A DNA stretch of 64,000 nucleotides from an uncultured Prevotellaceae bacterium. Its GTDB lineage: Bacteria > Bacteroidota > Bacteroidia > Bacteroidales > Muribaculaceae. The DNA is taken from contig ONKU01000006.1 of NCBI GenBank assembly GCA_900318535.1, forward strand, positions 50,624 through 114,623, in the 5' to 3' direction. Below the pieces are notes generated by a model. That model saw only the letters and a list, made by a program, of their open reading frames with translations, had not been told where the DNA came from and made no database searches. Below are positions 25,778 to 35,676 of this stretch, in pieces. Position 1 is the stretch's first letter. Every line of letters begins with the position of its first letter. The position numbers and the translations under genes were made by a program.

Positions 25778-26239
25778 TCAATAGTTCAGAGTGACCTGTT
25801 CCACATCGGGCGACGAGGCGTCATAGGTGAACGTAGCCCAGCGGCTGGTCACCTGGCTCTCGTAACGGATGTGATATTTCATGGGACGCAGGAATTTGAC
25901 CGTTACTTCCCCCTTGACAGGCTCGCCAACCGCACCGCGGCGTTTTACACCTTTTTTCTCAAGGATGGAGCACTCGGCATCGCGGATAGTGAATACCAGA
26001 TTGATCGTCTCCTCAGGAGACAGCATCAGGCCCTCGCGACTGATAAGTACCTTCCCGCCACCCACATGACGCAACTGCACTGAGTCGTCATCGCTGCCAT
26101 CGTTTTCAGCAGCCGTTGTAGCCAACTGCACGATGTGGGTACTGGCCGGGCCTTTCTCCCGATGCCCCATGAGCAGTGCCACCAGTGCCATCGCCACCAC
26201 AAAGGCGATTGTGTAGAACTCGGGGGAATTCAGATCCAT
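25778..26239 (-). CDS. single-span membrane protein of unknown function
   Basis: A 153-residue protein with one N-terminal helix (FYTIAFVVAMALVALLMG) and a soluble domain of about 120 residues with LSPEETINLVFTIRDAECSILEKKG. I do not recognise the family. The gene begins two bases after the SGNH-like gene stop and is followed 60 bases later by a PorZ-like gene. Its place inside the acyltransferase cluster suggests it is an accessory part of that machinery, but this is only context. Confidence 0.65.
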   Translation of the reverse strand: MDLNSPEFYTIAFVVAMALVALLMGHREKGPASTHIVQLATTAAENDGSDDDSVQLRHVGGGKVLISREGLMLSPEETINLVFTIRDAECSILEKKGVKRRGAVGEPVKGEVTVKFLRPMKYHIRYESQVTSRWATFTYDASSPDVEQVTLNY

Positions 26240-26241
26240 AT

Positions 26242-27279
26242 CTACTTGAGTTTCTTGATGATCTCGGCCGATATCAGTTGGGATGAGGCGGGAGACCAGT
26301 GGGTGTCGTTAAACAGATACACGTCCTTGACGCCCTGCTCGATGTAGGGGGAAAGCACCTGCTTGGAGAAGACAAAGCGGTCGAGGTCGGGTGCCATCCA
26401 TTGCATCAGATCCTCGTTGAGCGTCTTGGCAGGATAGGGATTGTCAACGATGTAATCCTGAAGGATGTCATACTTGTCACAAGCGACAAGCAGGACGAGG
26501 TTCACACCACGCTGGCGGGCAGCTTCAATCACTTGACGGTAACAATCGACAATGAGCTGGCGGCTCTTGGGCGAAACATCAAAGCCCATCTTCACATCCT
26601 CGTTGTAGAAATAGAGCACATCGGGCTGAACGCCGCCAAAGACGGGCCGCGACAGCTGCGCCTTCAAGATAGGATTAGCGCCAAACAAGTGGTAGAACAG
26701 GAAATCCTTGACACGCAGCAGGGGGCTGGGCGACTTATCAGGGGTGACTGCCGGCGTCTCCTCGGTCTTCTCAACACGGGGAATCGACGTGTGTTTGGTG
26801 GTAAATCCGCAATGCCTGTCCACCAGGTAACGCTCCACTTCCTCAACCACCAGGTTCTTGACATTGGTGGAGTCGATGCGGCCCAGGTTCAGCAAGTCAA
26901 ACGCAATCTGCATCGGACTCGACAAACTGGGGTCTTGAGGCGTATAGACAACCACCTTGCGTCCGCTCTCGTGAGCCAGATAGTTCACGTAGTCACCCTG
27001 CTTGCCCACGCCGCCGCCATGCGAGAACGAGTCGCCGATGACCAGCACGCCACAAGTATCGAGGCGCAACAGGCTATCATCGTCCTGACCGGTGTAATAG
27101 ACCTCGGGAAGCAGGTGAGAGCAGATGCTGTCGGTGTATTCAGGGCCGCTGTCAATCAGTCCCAAACGCATCAGGTCACCGGAGTTGTCGTCAATGGCCC
27201 ACAAGTAAACAGCCATGCCGACAAAGAACAGCCAGACTGGCAATACGGTGTAGGATATGTTGATGAGGAACTTACGCAT
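26242..27279 (-). CDS. AlgJ/AlgX-like SGNH O-acetyltransferase partner
   Basis: A 345-residue protein anchored by one N-terminal helix (TVLPVWLFFVGMAVYLWAI), with the rest in the periplasm. The SGNH nucleophile block is IGDSFSHGGG with S84, and the C-terminal DTHWSP (D325, H327) supplies the Asp-His pair; this DxHW form is typical of AlgJ/AlgX/DltD-like proteins working with MBOAT acyltransferases. It likely receives acyl groups moved across the membrane by the neighbouring MBOAT protein and places them on a surface glycan. The acceptor is unknown. It lies 11 bases after the MBOAT gene. Confidence 0.8.
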   Translation of the reverse strand: MRKFLINISYTVLPVWLFFVGMAVYLWAIDDNSGDLMRLGLIDSGPEYTDSICSHLLPEVYYTGQDDDSLLRLDTCGVLVIGDSFSHGGGVGKQGDYVNYLAHESGRKVVVYTPQDPSLSSPMQIAFDLLNLGRIDSTNVKNLVVEEVERYLVDRHCGFTTKHTSIPRVEKTEETPAVTPDKSPSPLLRVKDFLFYHLFGANPILKAQLSRPVFGGVQPDVLYFYNEDVKMGFDVSPKSRQLIVDCYRQVIEAARQRGVNLVLLVACDKYDILQDYIVDNPYPAKTLNEDLMQWMAPDLDRFVFSKQVLSPYIEQGVKDVYLFNDTHWSPASSQLISAEIIKKLK

Positions 27280-27290
27280 AACTGGAAGTG

Positions 27291-28736
27291 TCAGAACTGG
27301 AAATAGATGAACGTTTGCACCTGGCCGGCAAAATAGAAGATAATAAACACGAGCAAAGCATACAGGGCCAATCGGGCCGGACGCGTCGACAGGAGACGGC
27401 AGCCGTCAATCTGCAGCACGTGCTGGCGCTCACGCTGCAGCCACTCTACAACAATCAATGCAGCACACCACATGAGCATTGTCGCCATCTTCATCGTCAG
27501 CCCGTGGTAATTGAACAACGATGGCGAGAATAGACGGGACACAAATTCGCTGAAGGACGCAAAATCAGGGGCACGGAACAGTATCCATCCAAAGTTGATG
27601 AGCAGGAAGGTCACAACCATGCTCACCAGTTCCTTGAACGACGGCAGCAGGCGGCCATGAGCCACAGTGTCCCTGTAGCGCTGCGAGCCCAACACAATGA
27701 GCGGAATAAACAGCAACGCATGATAGAGGCCCCACAGGACGAATGTCCAATCGGCACCATGCCACAGGCCACTCAAGGCAAACACAATGACGGTGTTGAG
27801 CACCGTCCTGGCACGGGAACAGCGGCTGCCGCCCAAGGGGAAATAGACATACTGTGTGAACCACCCCATCAGCGTAATGTGCCACCGGCGCCAGAATTCA
27901 CGCACGTTGCGCGAGAAATAAGGCACCCTGAAGTTCGTCGTCAGCCTGATGCCAAACAACTTGGCACAACCGATGGCGATATCGCTATAACCCGAAAAAT
28001 CGGCATAAATCTGGAACGTGAACAGCAACGAGCACACCAGCAACATCAAGCCGGTCGAATGTTCCAAACCGTTCCATGTCTGATTTACCACCTCGGCACA
28101 TCCGTCGGCGACAATCAGCTTCTTGACAAAGCCCCAAAGCATCTGCCGCAGGCCGTCAACAGCCTGGCAATAATCAAAACGCCGTTCCTGAAGCATCTGG
28201 GGCAGCAGGTTGGTTGCACGCTCGATGGGACCCGCCACCAGTTGCGGGAAAAAGCTGATGAACGAGAAGAAGGCCACCACGTCGCGTGTAGGCTTAATCC
28301 TGCGAGCATATACGTCAATCGAATAGCTCAGAGCCTGGAAGGTATAGAAGCTGATACCCACCGGCAGGATGATGTTGAGCGTTGGCCAATCAGGGGTAAA
28401 GCCCAGCGCCGAGAATAACGCCTGCAGATTGCCCGCAAAGAAGTTGAAATACTTGAATGTGGCAAGTATGCCCAGATTAAGGACAATATTTGCAGCGCTT
28501 ACAGCTCGTTGCACACCCCGACGCCCCTCATAATGCTGGATGAGCAGTCCGCTAAAAAAGCTGCTGAGCGAAGTGATGACGATGAGAATGAGAAAACGCC
28601 AATCCCACCAGCCATAAAAGACGTAGCTCGCCACGAGGATGAGCAGATTCTGCCACCGCAGCTTCTTGAAGACAAACCAGTAGAGCAGGAACACTACCGG
28701 CAGGAAAATCATGAATGTGAACGAGTTGAAAAGCAT
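27291..28736 (-). CDS. MBOAT family O-acyltransferase (AlgI/PatA-like)
   Basis: The 481-residue polytopic inner-membrane protein has the MBOAT hallmark: FWRRWHITLMGWFTQYVYFPLGG and the catalytic-histidine motif GLWHGADWTFVLWGLYHA near residue 320. The N-terminus (SFTFMIFLPVVFLLYWFV) is typical of the AlgI subfamily. It should transfer acetyl groups from cytoplasmic acetyl-CoA through the membrane to the SGNH partner encoded 11 bases downstream. The target may be alginate-like polymer, peptidoglycan or LPS; the surrounding PorZ-like genes favour a surface polysaccharide, which is inference. Confidence 0.93.
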   Translation of the reverse strand: MLFNSFTFMIFLPVVFLLYWFVFKKLRWQNLLILVASYVFYGWWDWRFLILIVITSLSSFFSGLLIQHYEGRRGVQRAVSAANIVLNLGILATFKYFNFFAGNLQALFSALGFTPDWPTLNIILPVGISFYTFQALSYSIDVYARRIKPTRDVVAFFSFISFFPQLVAGPIERATNLLPQMLQERRFDYCQAVDGLRQMLWGFVKKLIVADGCAEVVNQTWNGLEHSTGLMLLVCSLLFTFQIYADFSGYSDIAIGCAKLFGIRLTTNFRVPYFSRNVREFWRRWHITLMGWFTQYVYFPLGGSRCSRARTVLNTVIVFALSGLWHGADWTFVLWGLYHALLFIPLIVLGSQRYRDTVAHGRLLPSFKELVSMVVTFLLINFGWILFRAPDFASFSEFVSRLFSPSLFNYHGLTMKMATMLMWCAALIVVEWLQRERQHVLQIDGCRLLSTRPARLALYALLVFIIFYFAGQVQTFIYFQF

Positions 28737-28758
28737 AAATAGCGCAAACGCTTAAAAA

Positions 28759-28787
28759 AGAGGGCATGCTTGAACGGCATACCCTCT
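28759..28787 (-). terminator. rho-independent terminator after PorZ-like copy 2
   Basis: On the minus strand an 11-base stem (AGAGGGTATGC with GCATGCCCTCT, one mismatch) with a seven-base loop is followed by six U residues. It separates the PorZ-like pair from the MBOAT gene, so the latter needs its own promoter or read-through. Confidence 0.8.
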
Positions 28788-28830
28788 CGGTCAAAATCTC
28801 TCTAGGAAAGGGTCACCCCTGACGTGTCTG

Positions 28831-31188
28831 TTATCTGATAATCATCACTGTCGCCTGGGGTGCTCCAGTCACGACAGGCTGACTGCCTTGAGCGGCATAG
28901 ATGTTGTAAATGCCTGTCGGTACCCGCTCGCCATCGGCGCCGCTGCCATCCCACAACGCGCTGCCCATGACAGGTCCCAGCTGAGTCACCACATGTCCGT
29001 CACGGTCAGTCACAGTAACGTAAGAATTCTCCATCAGATTGGCAATCTTGATCATGCCCGTGAAATCAGGCTCCACGGGGTTAGGGAATGCGTAAACGTC
29101 GTCGAAACTGAGGGCTGCGGCATCTCCCTCGGCAATGTACTCGGCAAAGCCGTTGTCGGTGTACACATAGACGCGCTCATTGACGGTATCACACTCAACG
29201 GAATATACTGTGTTGCTGGGCAAGTCGCTATTTTCTGACGTGAAGTGGTTATAGACCTCACTGCCATCGGGCGACACAAAATAAACGCCGTCGTCGGTGG
29301 CAAGCCACTTGTTGTTGTCGCGGTCAACGCCCACGTCATAGACGCAGTAGCTCTCGCATAAGATGCCCTTGCCCTCGGCTGACTTTGTCACGAAGGGGCG
29401 AACAGCCCTAGGTTGCTCGTCAAAGACGACATCAGGGTCAAACATGAACACGCCCTTGGTATGGCCGACCCAAATGTTGCCATCCTTATCCTGTTCCATG
29501 TGGTTAACATAGGTCCAATCCACTTGACGGTCATTTTGATCGATAAAGCGAGTCAGATTCACCAGGCGATAATTGTCAACAGTGGGGTCAACGACGCCAT
29601 TATCCCAGCAGAAGAGCTCTGCATTGCCCGGATCACCGGGATAGTCGCCGTCGATGAAAAACTTGAAATTGTTTTTCTTGGATACCAGGAAGCGGGACCG
29701 CTGCATATCACCGGTATTAAGACTCAGCATACCCGAAGGCGTGAACCAGTCAGACCTGGATACCGACGCCTTGTTGAACTTGGCGAGGGGGAGGACCACA
29801 ACCGGTGCCGAAGAATTACCATAGGAACTTACAACCCACAGATTACCGTAATTGTCAAATGCAGGAGTCGGTTTATAAGTACTGATTTTTGAGTTAGTAC
29901 TGGTATAAGTGTATTTCAAAGAGTTGTTGGTCACCTTGTGGATACCCGTTTTCCAGCTGGCACGCACGTAGGTTGTTGGATCTACTGGGCTGAACTCGAA
30001 AGCATAGGCACCGCCCTTGGCAGTATAAGCCGTTGCGTTGGACCAGTGATCACCGTCATAAGTGTTGATTATATTGGATATAGCATCTATATCTTCTTGC
30101 TTGCTTATATTGTTGATTAACACAATCGGGCCAGAGTTAGCAACATAGAGCTTATTCATGGCCGCATTATACTTCAGCCAATAGGGCTGGTCAGTCGTCA
30201 AGGAGTTCATCTTATAATATGCAGTCGAACCGCTCACGTGCAATCCGTTGGCATCGTTGATCCATACCGTACCGTCACCATAGGGGTCTGACGTGGCAAA
30301 GCCGATAGCCGAGCCTTGTTTGGCAACCGTGTGTGCATCCTCCTCGATCGTGTAGTAAAATGCCTGTTCGGCGAAATTGGCTATGTAGCCCGTCGGAGTC
30401 TTTTGGACACTAGTGGGAAGGGCACTCACCAAACGGGTCAGTGCGGGTGTACTTGACGAGAAATCATAGTAATACAACCTGGAATTGCTCATCAGGAAGG
30501 CTGAATGGTCGTCAATCGGGAACATCTTTGCGCCTGAAAAAGTGCCGCTTTTCTTTGCGAAGGTATTGATGGGGTCTTCGCTATTCGGGTCGCCATAATA
30601 GGTGTAGCCATTGGATACAATCACCAACTTGTTACCGATCATGGTCACCGAGTTAACGCAAACCGTACTACGCACTTCCATGCTCTTGACTATCATCAAA
30701 GTGGACTCATCAATGATTGCGTAACCATAACCCATGGCTACATAAGCCTTACCGTCGACAAAAGTGATATCACGAATCTCCTTGCCTACATAGTCTGTCA
30801 GCTCTCCATCGGTGAGCGTATAACCATGCACCCTGACCAACACGTCCTTGATGCCGTTGATATTGGTCACCTTACCCGTTGCGTCAATGACATCGATGTT
30901 TGAACTGGCGTAGGCCACAAACAGCAGTTTGTTCTGCCAGTCGTAGTAAATCTGGGAAATCTGGTTGTCTGATAACTTGTTCTGGCGGTTCAATGACACG
31001 GTCTTTAACGTCGCCTTGTCGAACTGGTACAGGCGGTCACCGTTCAAATAATAGATCTTGTCGCCGGTGTCAAAGACATTCTGGATTTTCTTGGTCACAT
31101 AGTAATTGTGGATTCTCCATGTGCTCGCGCTGGCCGTGGCCACGGCCATCACCATGAGCATCAAGAAAACTAGATGTTTTTTAGTCAT
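28831..31188 (-). CDS. PorZ-like two-propeller protein (copy 2)
   Basis: A 785-residue secreted protein with signal MTKKHLVFLMLMVMAVATASA. Many propeller blades of the form YYDWQNKLLFVAYASSNIDV and KDGNIWVGHTKGVFMFD are visible, ending in a beta-sandwich with YAFPNPVEPDFTG and GIYNIYAAQGSQP. It is very similar to copy 3 along its whole length and only distantly to copy 1. PorZ function in type IX secretion is known from Porphyromonas; whether all three copies do the same is unknown. The start codon is preceded by TTACGCGAT, a leader also found in copy 3 and, slightly changed, at ftsZ. Confidence 0.8.
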   Translation of the reverse strand: MTKKHLVFLMLMVMAVATASASTWRIHNYYVTKKIQNVFDTGDKIYYLNGDRLYQFDKATLKTVSLNRQNKLSDNQISQIYYDWQNKLLFVAYASSNIDVIDATGKVTNINGIKDVLVRVHGYTLTDGELTDYVGKEIRDITFVDGKAYVAMGYGYAIIDESTLMIVKSMEVRSTVCVNSVTMIGNKLVIVSNGYTYYGDPNSEDPINTFAKKSGTFSGAKMFPIDDHSAFLMSNSRLYYYDFSSSTPALTRLVSALPTSVQKTPTGYIANFAEQAFYYTIEEDAHTVAKQGSAIGFATSDPYGDGTVWINDANGLHVSGSTAYYKMNSLTTDQPYWLKYNAAMNKLYVANSGPIVLINNISKQEDIDAISNIINTYDGDHWSNATAYTAKGGAYAFEFSPVDPTTYVRASWKTGIHKVTNNSLKYTYTSTNSKISTYKPTPAFDNYGNLWVVSSYGNSSAPVVVLPLAKFNKASVSRSDWFTPSGMLSLNTGDMQRSRFLVSKKNNFKFFIDGDYPGDPGNAELFCWDNGVVDPTVDNYRLVNLTRFIDQNDRQVDWTYVNHMEQDKDGNIWVGHTKGVFMFDPDVVFDEQPRAVRPFVTKSAEGKGILCESYCVYDVGVDRDNNKWLATDDGVYFVSPDGSEVYNHFTSENSDLPSNTVYSVECDTVNERVYVYTDNGFAEYIAEGDAAALSFDDVYAFPNPVEPDFTGMIKIANLMENSYVTVTDRDGHVVTQLGPVMGSALWDGSGADGERVPTGIYNIYAAQGSQPVVTGAPQATVMIIR

Positions 31189-31240
31189 ATCGCGTAATTT
31201 TTTAGTATTGTATTCAAATTGCTACTAATTCTTCTGGCAA

Positions 31241-33592
31241 TCACCTGATAATCATCACCGTTGCATGGGGTGAACCGTTCACGACAGGTGCGCCGCCCTG
31301 GGCGGCATAGATATTGTAAATGCCTGTCGCGACACGCTCGCCGTCCGGACCGCTGCCATCCCACAGGACGCTACCCATGACAGGCCCCAGCTGAGTCACC
31401 ACGTTGCCCTCTCGGTCGGTGACAATAACGTAAGAATTCTCCATCAGATTGGCGATCTTGATCATGCCCGTGAAATCAGGCTCCACGGGATTGGGGAAGG
31501 CATATACGTCATCGAAGCTGAGCGCGGCGGCATCACCCTGGGCAATGTACTCGGCAAAGCCATTGTCAGTATATACATAGACACGCTCGTTAACCGTGTC
31601 ACACTCTACCGAATAGACCGTGTTGCTGGGCAGGTCACTGTTGTCGGAAGTGAAGTGGTTATAGACCTCACTGCCGTCGGGCGACACAAAATAAACTCCG
31701 TCGTCGGTGGCAAGCCACTTGTTGTTGTCGCGGTCAACGCCCACGTCATAGACGCTGTAACCCTCGCACAGTATACCTTTGCCTTCGGTAGACTTGGTCA
31801 CGAAGGGGCGCACGGCTCTGGGCTGCTCATCAAAGACAACATCGGGATCAAACATGTACACGCCCTTGGTGTGTCCCACCCAAATGTTACCATCCTTGTC
31901 CTGCTCCATGTGGTTAACATAGGTCCATTCCACTTGACGGTCATTCTGGTCGATAAAGCGGGACAAACTCACCAAACGATAAGTGTCGATCGTGGGGTCC
32001 ACCTCACCATTGTCCCAGCAAAACAGTTTTCCTGAACCGTCAGGACGGGGATAATCGCCATCAATAAACATCTTGACGTTATTCTTTGTACTCACAATGA
32101 AACGCGAACGCTGCATATCGCCAGTATTGAGGCTGAGCAGTCCACTCGGCTGGAACCAGTCGGCCTTGGTTACCGACGATGCTGCAAACTTGGCGGCGGG
32201 TAGTACAGCCACAGGGCAAGAAGCATTACCAAATGAGGAAACCACCCACAAATTGCCATATTTGTCGAATGCAGGAGTCGGCTTATAGGCTCCGATCTTT
32301 GCATTAGATGTGGTGTATGTCGTTTTCAACACGTTATTGGTCACTTTGTGGATGCCCGATCTCCAGCTGGCTCGAACGTAGGTAGTGGGATCCAGCGGGT
32401 TGAACTCAAAGGCATAGGGTCCACCAATCACCGAATAGGATGTGACACTGGCCCATTGCTCTCCGTTATAAGTGTTGACAATGGCACTCACCGCCGCTGT
32501 TCCTGAAATGTTGTTAATGTAAGCGATGGGACCCGAAATGGAAGCATATAACAGGTTCATGGCCGCATTGTACTTCAACCAATAGGGCTGGTCAGTCGTC
32601 AAGGAGTTCATCTTATAATAAGCAGTCGAACCGTTCACGTGCAATCCGTTGGCGTCGTTGATCCACACCGTGCCGTCACCATTGGGATCTGACGTGGCAA
32701 AGCCGATGGCCGATCCTTGTTTGGTAGCCGTTTGGCCGGTCTCGTCAATCGTGTAATAATAGGACTGGCCGGCAAAATTGGCGACATAGCCCGTGGTAGT
32801 CCTTTGCACACTGGTGGCCTTAGCGCTAACCAGAGCCGTCAACGTGGGGGTGCCTGACGAGAAATCGCAGTAGTTGAGTTTTGAACTGCCCAACACGAAT
32901 AGTGAATGGTCATTGATGGGATACATTTTTGAACCCGTGAAAGTGCCACTTGTCTTTTGGAAATTATTTATCGGGTCGGTACTCTCAGGATCACCATAAT
33001 ACATATAGCTATTGGTGAGCAGCACCAGCTTATCACCCACCTTGGTCACTGAATTAATGGTGGTGGGACGACGCACTGCAACACTTTTGACCATCGTTAG
33101 CGTAGCCTCGTCGATAACAGCAAAACCGTAACCCATCGCGACATAGGCCTTGCCATCGGCGAACGTAATATCACGGATTTCCTTGCCTACATAAGACGAC
33201 AATTCCTTATTTCCGTCAAGCGTGAATGCCTGGACAGTCACCAGCACATTCTTGATACCGTTGATGTTGGTCACATGGCCCTCCGCATCAATGACATCAA
33301 TATTAGAGTTGGCATAGGCCACAAACAGCAGCTTGTTTTGCCAATCATAGTAAATCTGTGATATCTGGTTGTCTGACAACTTGTTTTGGCGGTTCAGTGA
33401 CACAGTTGCCAATGTCGCTTTGTCGAACTGGAACAGGCGGTCGCTATTCAGATAATAGATCTTGTCACCAGTGTCAAAGACATTCTGGATCTTTGAGGTC
33501 ACATAGTAATTGTGGATTTTCCATGTGCTCGCACTGGCAGTGGCCATTGCCATCACCAAGAGCATCAAGAAAACTAGATGTTTTTTTGCCAT
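31241..33592 (-). CDS. PorZ-like two-propeller protein (copy 3)
   Basis: A 783-residue paralogue of copy 2, with signal MAKKHLVFLMLLVMAMATASA. Long stretches, such as the region after residue 560, are nearly identical to copy 2 in protein and DNA, while the middle propeller differs more. The frame is open to 33640, but ATG 33592 starts the signal peptide that matches copy 2. The gap to copy 2 is 52 bases with no terminator, so both are probably on one transcript. A -7 box lies 96 bases upstream. Confidence 0.8.
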   Translation of the reverse strand: MAKKHLVFLMLLVMAMATASASTWKIHNYYVTSKIQNVFDTGDKIYYLNSDRLFQFDKATLATVSLNRQNKLSDNQISQIYYDWQNKLLFVAYANSNIDVIDAEGHVTNINGIKNVLVTVQAFTLDGNKELSSYVGKEIRDITFADGKAYVAMGYGFAVIDEATLTMVKSVAVRRPTTINSVTKVGDKLVLLTNSYMYYGDPESTDPINNFQKTSGTFTGSKMYPINDHSLFVLGSSKLNYCDFSSGTPTLTALVSAKATSVQRTTTGYVANFAGQSYYYTIDETGQTATKQGSAIGFATSDPNGDGTVWINDANGLHVNGSTAYYKMNSLTTDQPYWLKYNAAMNLLYASISGPIAYINNISGTAAVSAIVNTYNGEQWASVTSYSVIGGPYAFEFNPLDPTTYVRASWRSGIHKVTNNVLKTTYTTSNAKIGAYKPTPAFDKYGNLWVVSSFGNASCPVAVLPAAKFAASSVTKADWFQPSGLLSLNTGDMQRSRFIVSTKNNVKMFIDGDYPRPDGSGKLFCWDNGEVDPTIDTYRLVSLSRFIDQNDRQVEWTYVNHMEQDKDGNIWVGHTKGVYMFDPDVVFDEQPRAVRPFVTKSTEGKGILCEGYSVYDVGVDRDNNKWLATDDGVYFVSPDGSEVYNHFTSDNSDLPSNTVYSVECDTVNERVYVYTDNGFAEYIAQGDAAALSFDDVYAFPNPVEPDFTGMIKIANLMENSYVIVTDREGNVVTQLGPVMGSVLWDGSGPDGERVATGIYNIYAAQGGAPVVNGSPHATVMIIR

Positions 33593-33687
33593 ATCGCGTA
33601 AAATATATTTGTTTCGACTGTAATTAACACATTGACTCACAGCGAGATGAGCGCAATAAAGCGCACAAAACCCACTGAATCAGATGT

Positions 33688-33695
33688 CAAAGATA
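33688..33695 (-). promoter_or_regulatory. -7 box for the PorZ-like copy 3/copy 2 transcript
   Basis: On the minus strand TATCTTTG matches TAnnTTTG and lies 96 bases before the ATG at 33592. No -33 TTG was found at the usual distance. Confidence 0.4.
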
Positions 33696-33771
33696 TAAAA
33701 TAATAACGAAAAAATGGGACTTTTGCGAGGAGAACAAACAAAAATAATTCTGAAAAAATGCAAAAAGCATA

Positions 33772-33815
33772 ATCCCGAGAACAGGCCGCCGTTTGGCGAT
33801 GCCTGTTCTCGGGAT
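33772..33815 (-). terminator. rho-independent terminator after lysS
   Basis: A perfect 15-base-pair stem (ATCCCGAGAACAGGC at 33772-33786 with 33801-33815) around a 14-base loop is followed on the minus strand by a U-rich run. It ends the lysS transcript before the PorZ-like genes. Confidence 0.85.
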
Positions 33816-33850
33816 CATGTCATGTCAAGTGCAGTGACGCGGTTCGCCTG

Positions 33851-35596
33851 TTACTGCTGCGAAGCCGCTGCGGCAGCCTCAACCCATTTCTTGACCTCGT
33901 CGACCACGGGCACCTTGTAGCCCAGTTTGTACTTCTTGTTGATGTCAAGCAGGTCCTGGAACAGTTTGCCGGGCTTCTCAAGTTCGCCTAATGCGGCGAC
34001 AGTAAGGAAACCGGCCTTCTGGATGGGAGCGACCCACTCCTCGGGGATACCCACGGCCGTAAAGGCCTCGACCTTGTCACGGGCGGGCACCTTCTCGGGG
34101 CGCATCTGCGGGAACAGGAGCACATCCTGGATGTAACTGTTGCCCGTCATAAGCATCACCAGACGGTCGATGCCGATGCCGATACCGCTCGTGGGGGGCA
34201 TGCCGTACTGCAATGCACGCAGGAAGTCCTGATCGATAATCATTGCCTCGTCATCACCCTTGTCGGCCAGTCGCATCTGCTCCACAAAGCGCTCTTCCTG
34301 ATCGATGGGATCGTTGAGCTCGCTATAGGCATTAGCCAACTCCTTACCGTTGACCATCAGTTCGAAACGCTCGGTCAAACCTGGCTTGGTGCGGTGCATC
34401 TTGGTCAGTGGTGACATCTCTACAGGATAGTCGATGATGAACGTGGGCTGGATGAAAGTACCCTCGCAGAATTCACCGAAGATCTCGTCAATCAGCTTGC
34501 CCTTGCCCATGGTGTCATCGATTTCGAGCTTCAACGCCTTGCACACCTCGCGAATCTCGTCCTCGCTCTTGCCTTCCAGGTCGTAGCCCGTCTTTTCCTT
34601 GATGGCCTCAAGGATGGGCAAGCGACGGTAAGGCGCCTTGAAACTGATGACCTGGCCGTCAATCTCGGTCTCGGGTTTACCGTTGACGGCGGTACAGATG
34701 GTCTCAAGCAACTGCTCGGTAAACGACATCATCCAGTTATAGTCCTTGTACTGCACATACAGCTCCATGCAGGTGAACTCGGGATTGTGGTTGCGGTCCA
34801 TACCCTCGTTGCGGAAGTTCTTGCCGATCTCATACACACCCTCGAAGCCGCCCACAATCAGGCGCTTGAGGTAGAGCTCGGTGGCGATGCGCATATACAT
34901 CGGGATGTTCAATGCGTTGAAGTGGGTGATGAACGGACGCGCCGTGGCACCGCCGGCGATGGCCTGCAGTGTCGGCGTCTCAACCTCGGTATAACCAGCA
35001 TCGTCCAGTACCTGGCGCATGGTCTTAACGACCAGCGCACGCTTCAAGAACGTCTCCTTAACGCCCTTGTTGACCACCAAATCGACGTAGCGCTGACGGT
35101 AACGCATTTCGGGGTCCTCAAAGGCGTCATAAGTCACACCGTCCTTCTCCTTGACAACGGGAAGCGGCTTCAATGACTTGCTCAACAGCTTGAGCGACTG
35201 GGCATGGACACTGATTTCGCCCGTCTGGGTGCGGAAGACATAGCCCTCCACGCCCACAAAGTCACCCATGTCGAGCAATTTCTTGAATACGGTGTTGTAC
35301 AGTTCCTTGTCCTCGCCAGGGCACAGGTCGTCGCGGCTGACATACACCTGAATGCGGCCATGCGAATCCTGCAACTCAAAGAAGGATGCCTTGCCCATAA
35401 TGCGGCGGTTCATCATACGGCCTGCAATGCTCACCTGACGCGGCTCGGCATCGTCTTTAAAGTTAGCCACTATCTCGTCGCTATAGGCATTCACCACATA
35501 CTCAGCTGCGGGATAGGGATTGATACCCATTCCCTTCAACGTCTCCAAACTGTTGCGGCGAATAATCTCTTGTTCGCTTAATTCAAGTACATTCAT
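33851..35596 (-). CDS. lysS: lysyl-tRNA synthetase, class II
   Basis: The 581-residue enzyme charges tRNA-Lys. The N-terminal OB-fold holds [20 protein letters not shown]; the class II catalytic core has motif 2 ([20 protein letters not shown]) and motif 3 ([12 protein letters not shown]). A C-terminal extension of about 70 residues after the core ([13 protein letters not shown] onward) is the usual Bacteroidota addition and ends in an alanine-rich tail. A -7 promoter box sits 36 bases upstream and a strong terminator follows. Confidence 0.97.
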   Translation of the reverse strand: MNVLELSEQEIIRRNSLETLKGMGINPYPAAEYVVNAYSDEIVANFKDDAEPRQVSIAGRMMNRRIMGKASFFELQDSHGRIQVYVSRDDLCPGEDKELYNTVFKKLLDMGDFVGVEGYVFRTQTGEISVHAQSLKLLSKSLKPLPVVKEKDGVTYDAFEDPEMRYRQRYVDLVVNKGVKETFLKRALVVKTMRQVLDDAGYTEVETPTLQAIAGGATARPFITHFNALNIPMYMRIATELYLKRLIVGGFEGVYEIGKNFRNEGMDRNHNPEFTCMELYVQYKDYNWMMSFTEQLLETICTAVNGKPETEIDGQVISFKAPYRRLPILEAIKEKTGYDLEGKSEDEIREVCKALKLEIDDTMGKGKLIDEIFGEFCEGTFIQPTFIIDYPVEMSPLTKMHRTKPGLTERFELMVNGKELANAYSELNDPIDQEERFVEQMRLADKGDDEAMIIDQDFLRALQYGMPPTSGIGIGIDRLVMLMTGNSYIQDVLLFPQMRPEKVPARDKVEAFTAVGIPEEWVAPIQKAGFLTVAALGELEKPGKLFQDLLDINKKYKLGYKVPVVDEVKKWVEAAAAASQQ

Positions 35597-35631
35597 TATT
35601 ATATATTTAGATGATGTTTAGTTTCAAAGCG

Positions 35632-35639
35632 CAAAGGTA
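35632..35639 (-). promoter_or_regulatory. -7 box of lysS
   Basis: TACCTTTG on the minus strand matches TAnnTTTG and lies 36 bases before the lysS ATG. No -33 TTG is found at 19-21 bases. Confidence 0.5.
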
Positions 35640-35676
35640 GTAAAAATAGTCGTTACTTGGTCGTTTGGTGCCAAGT

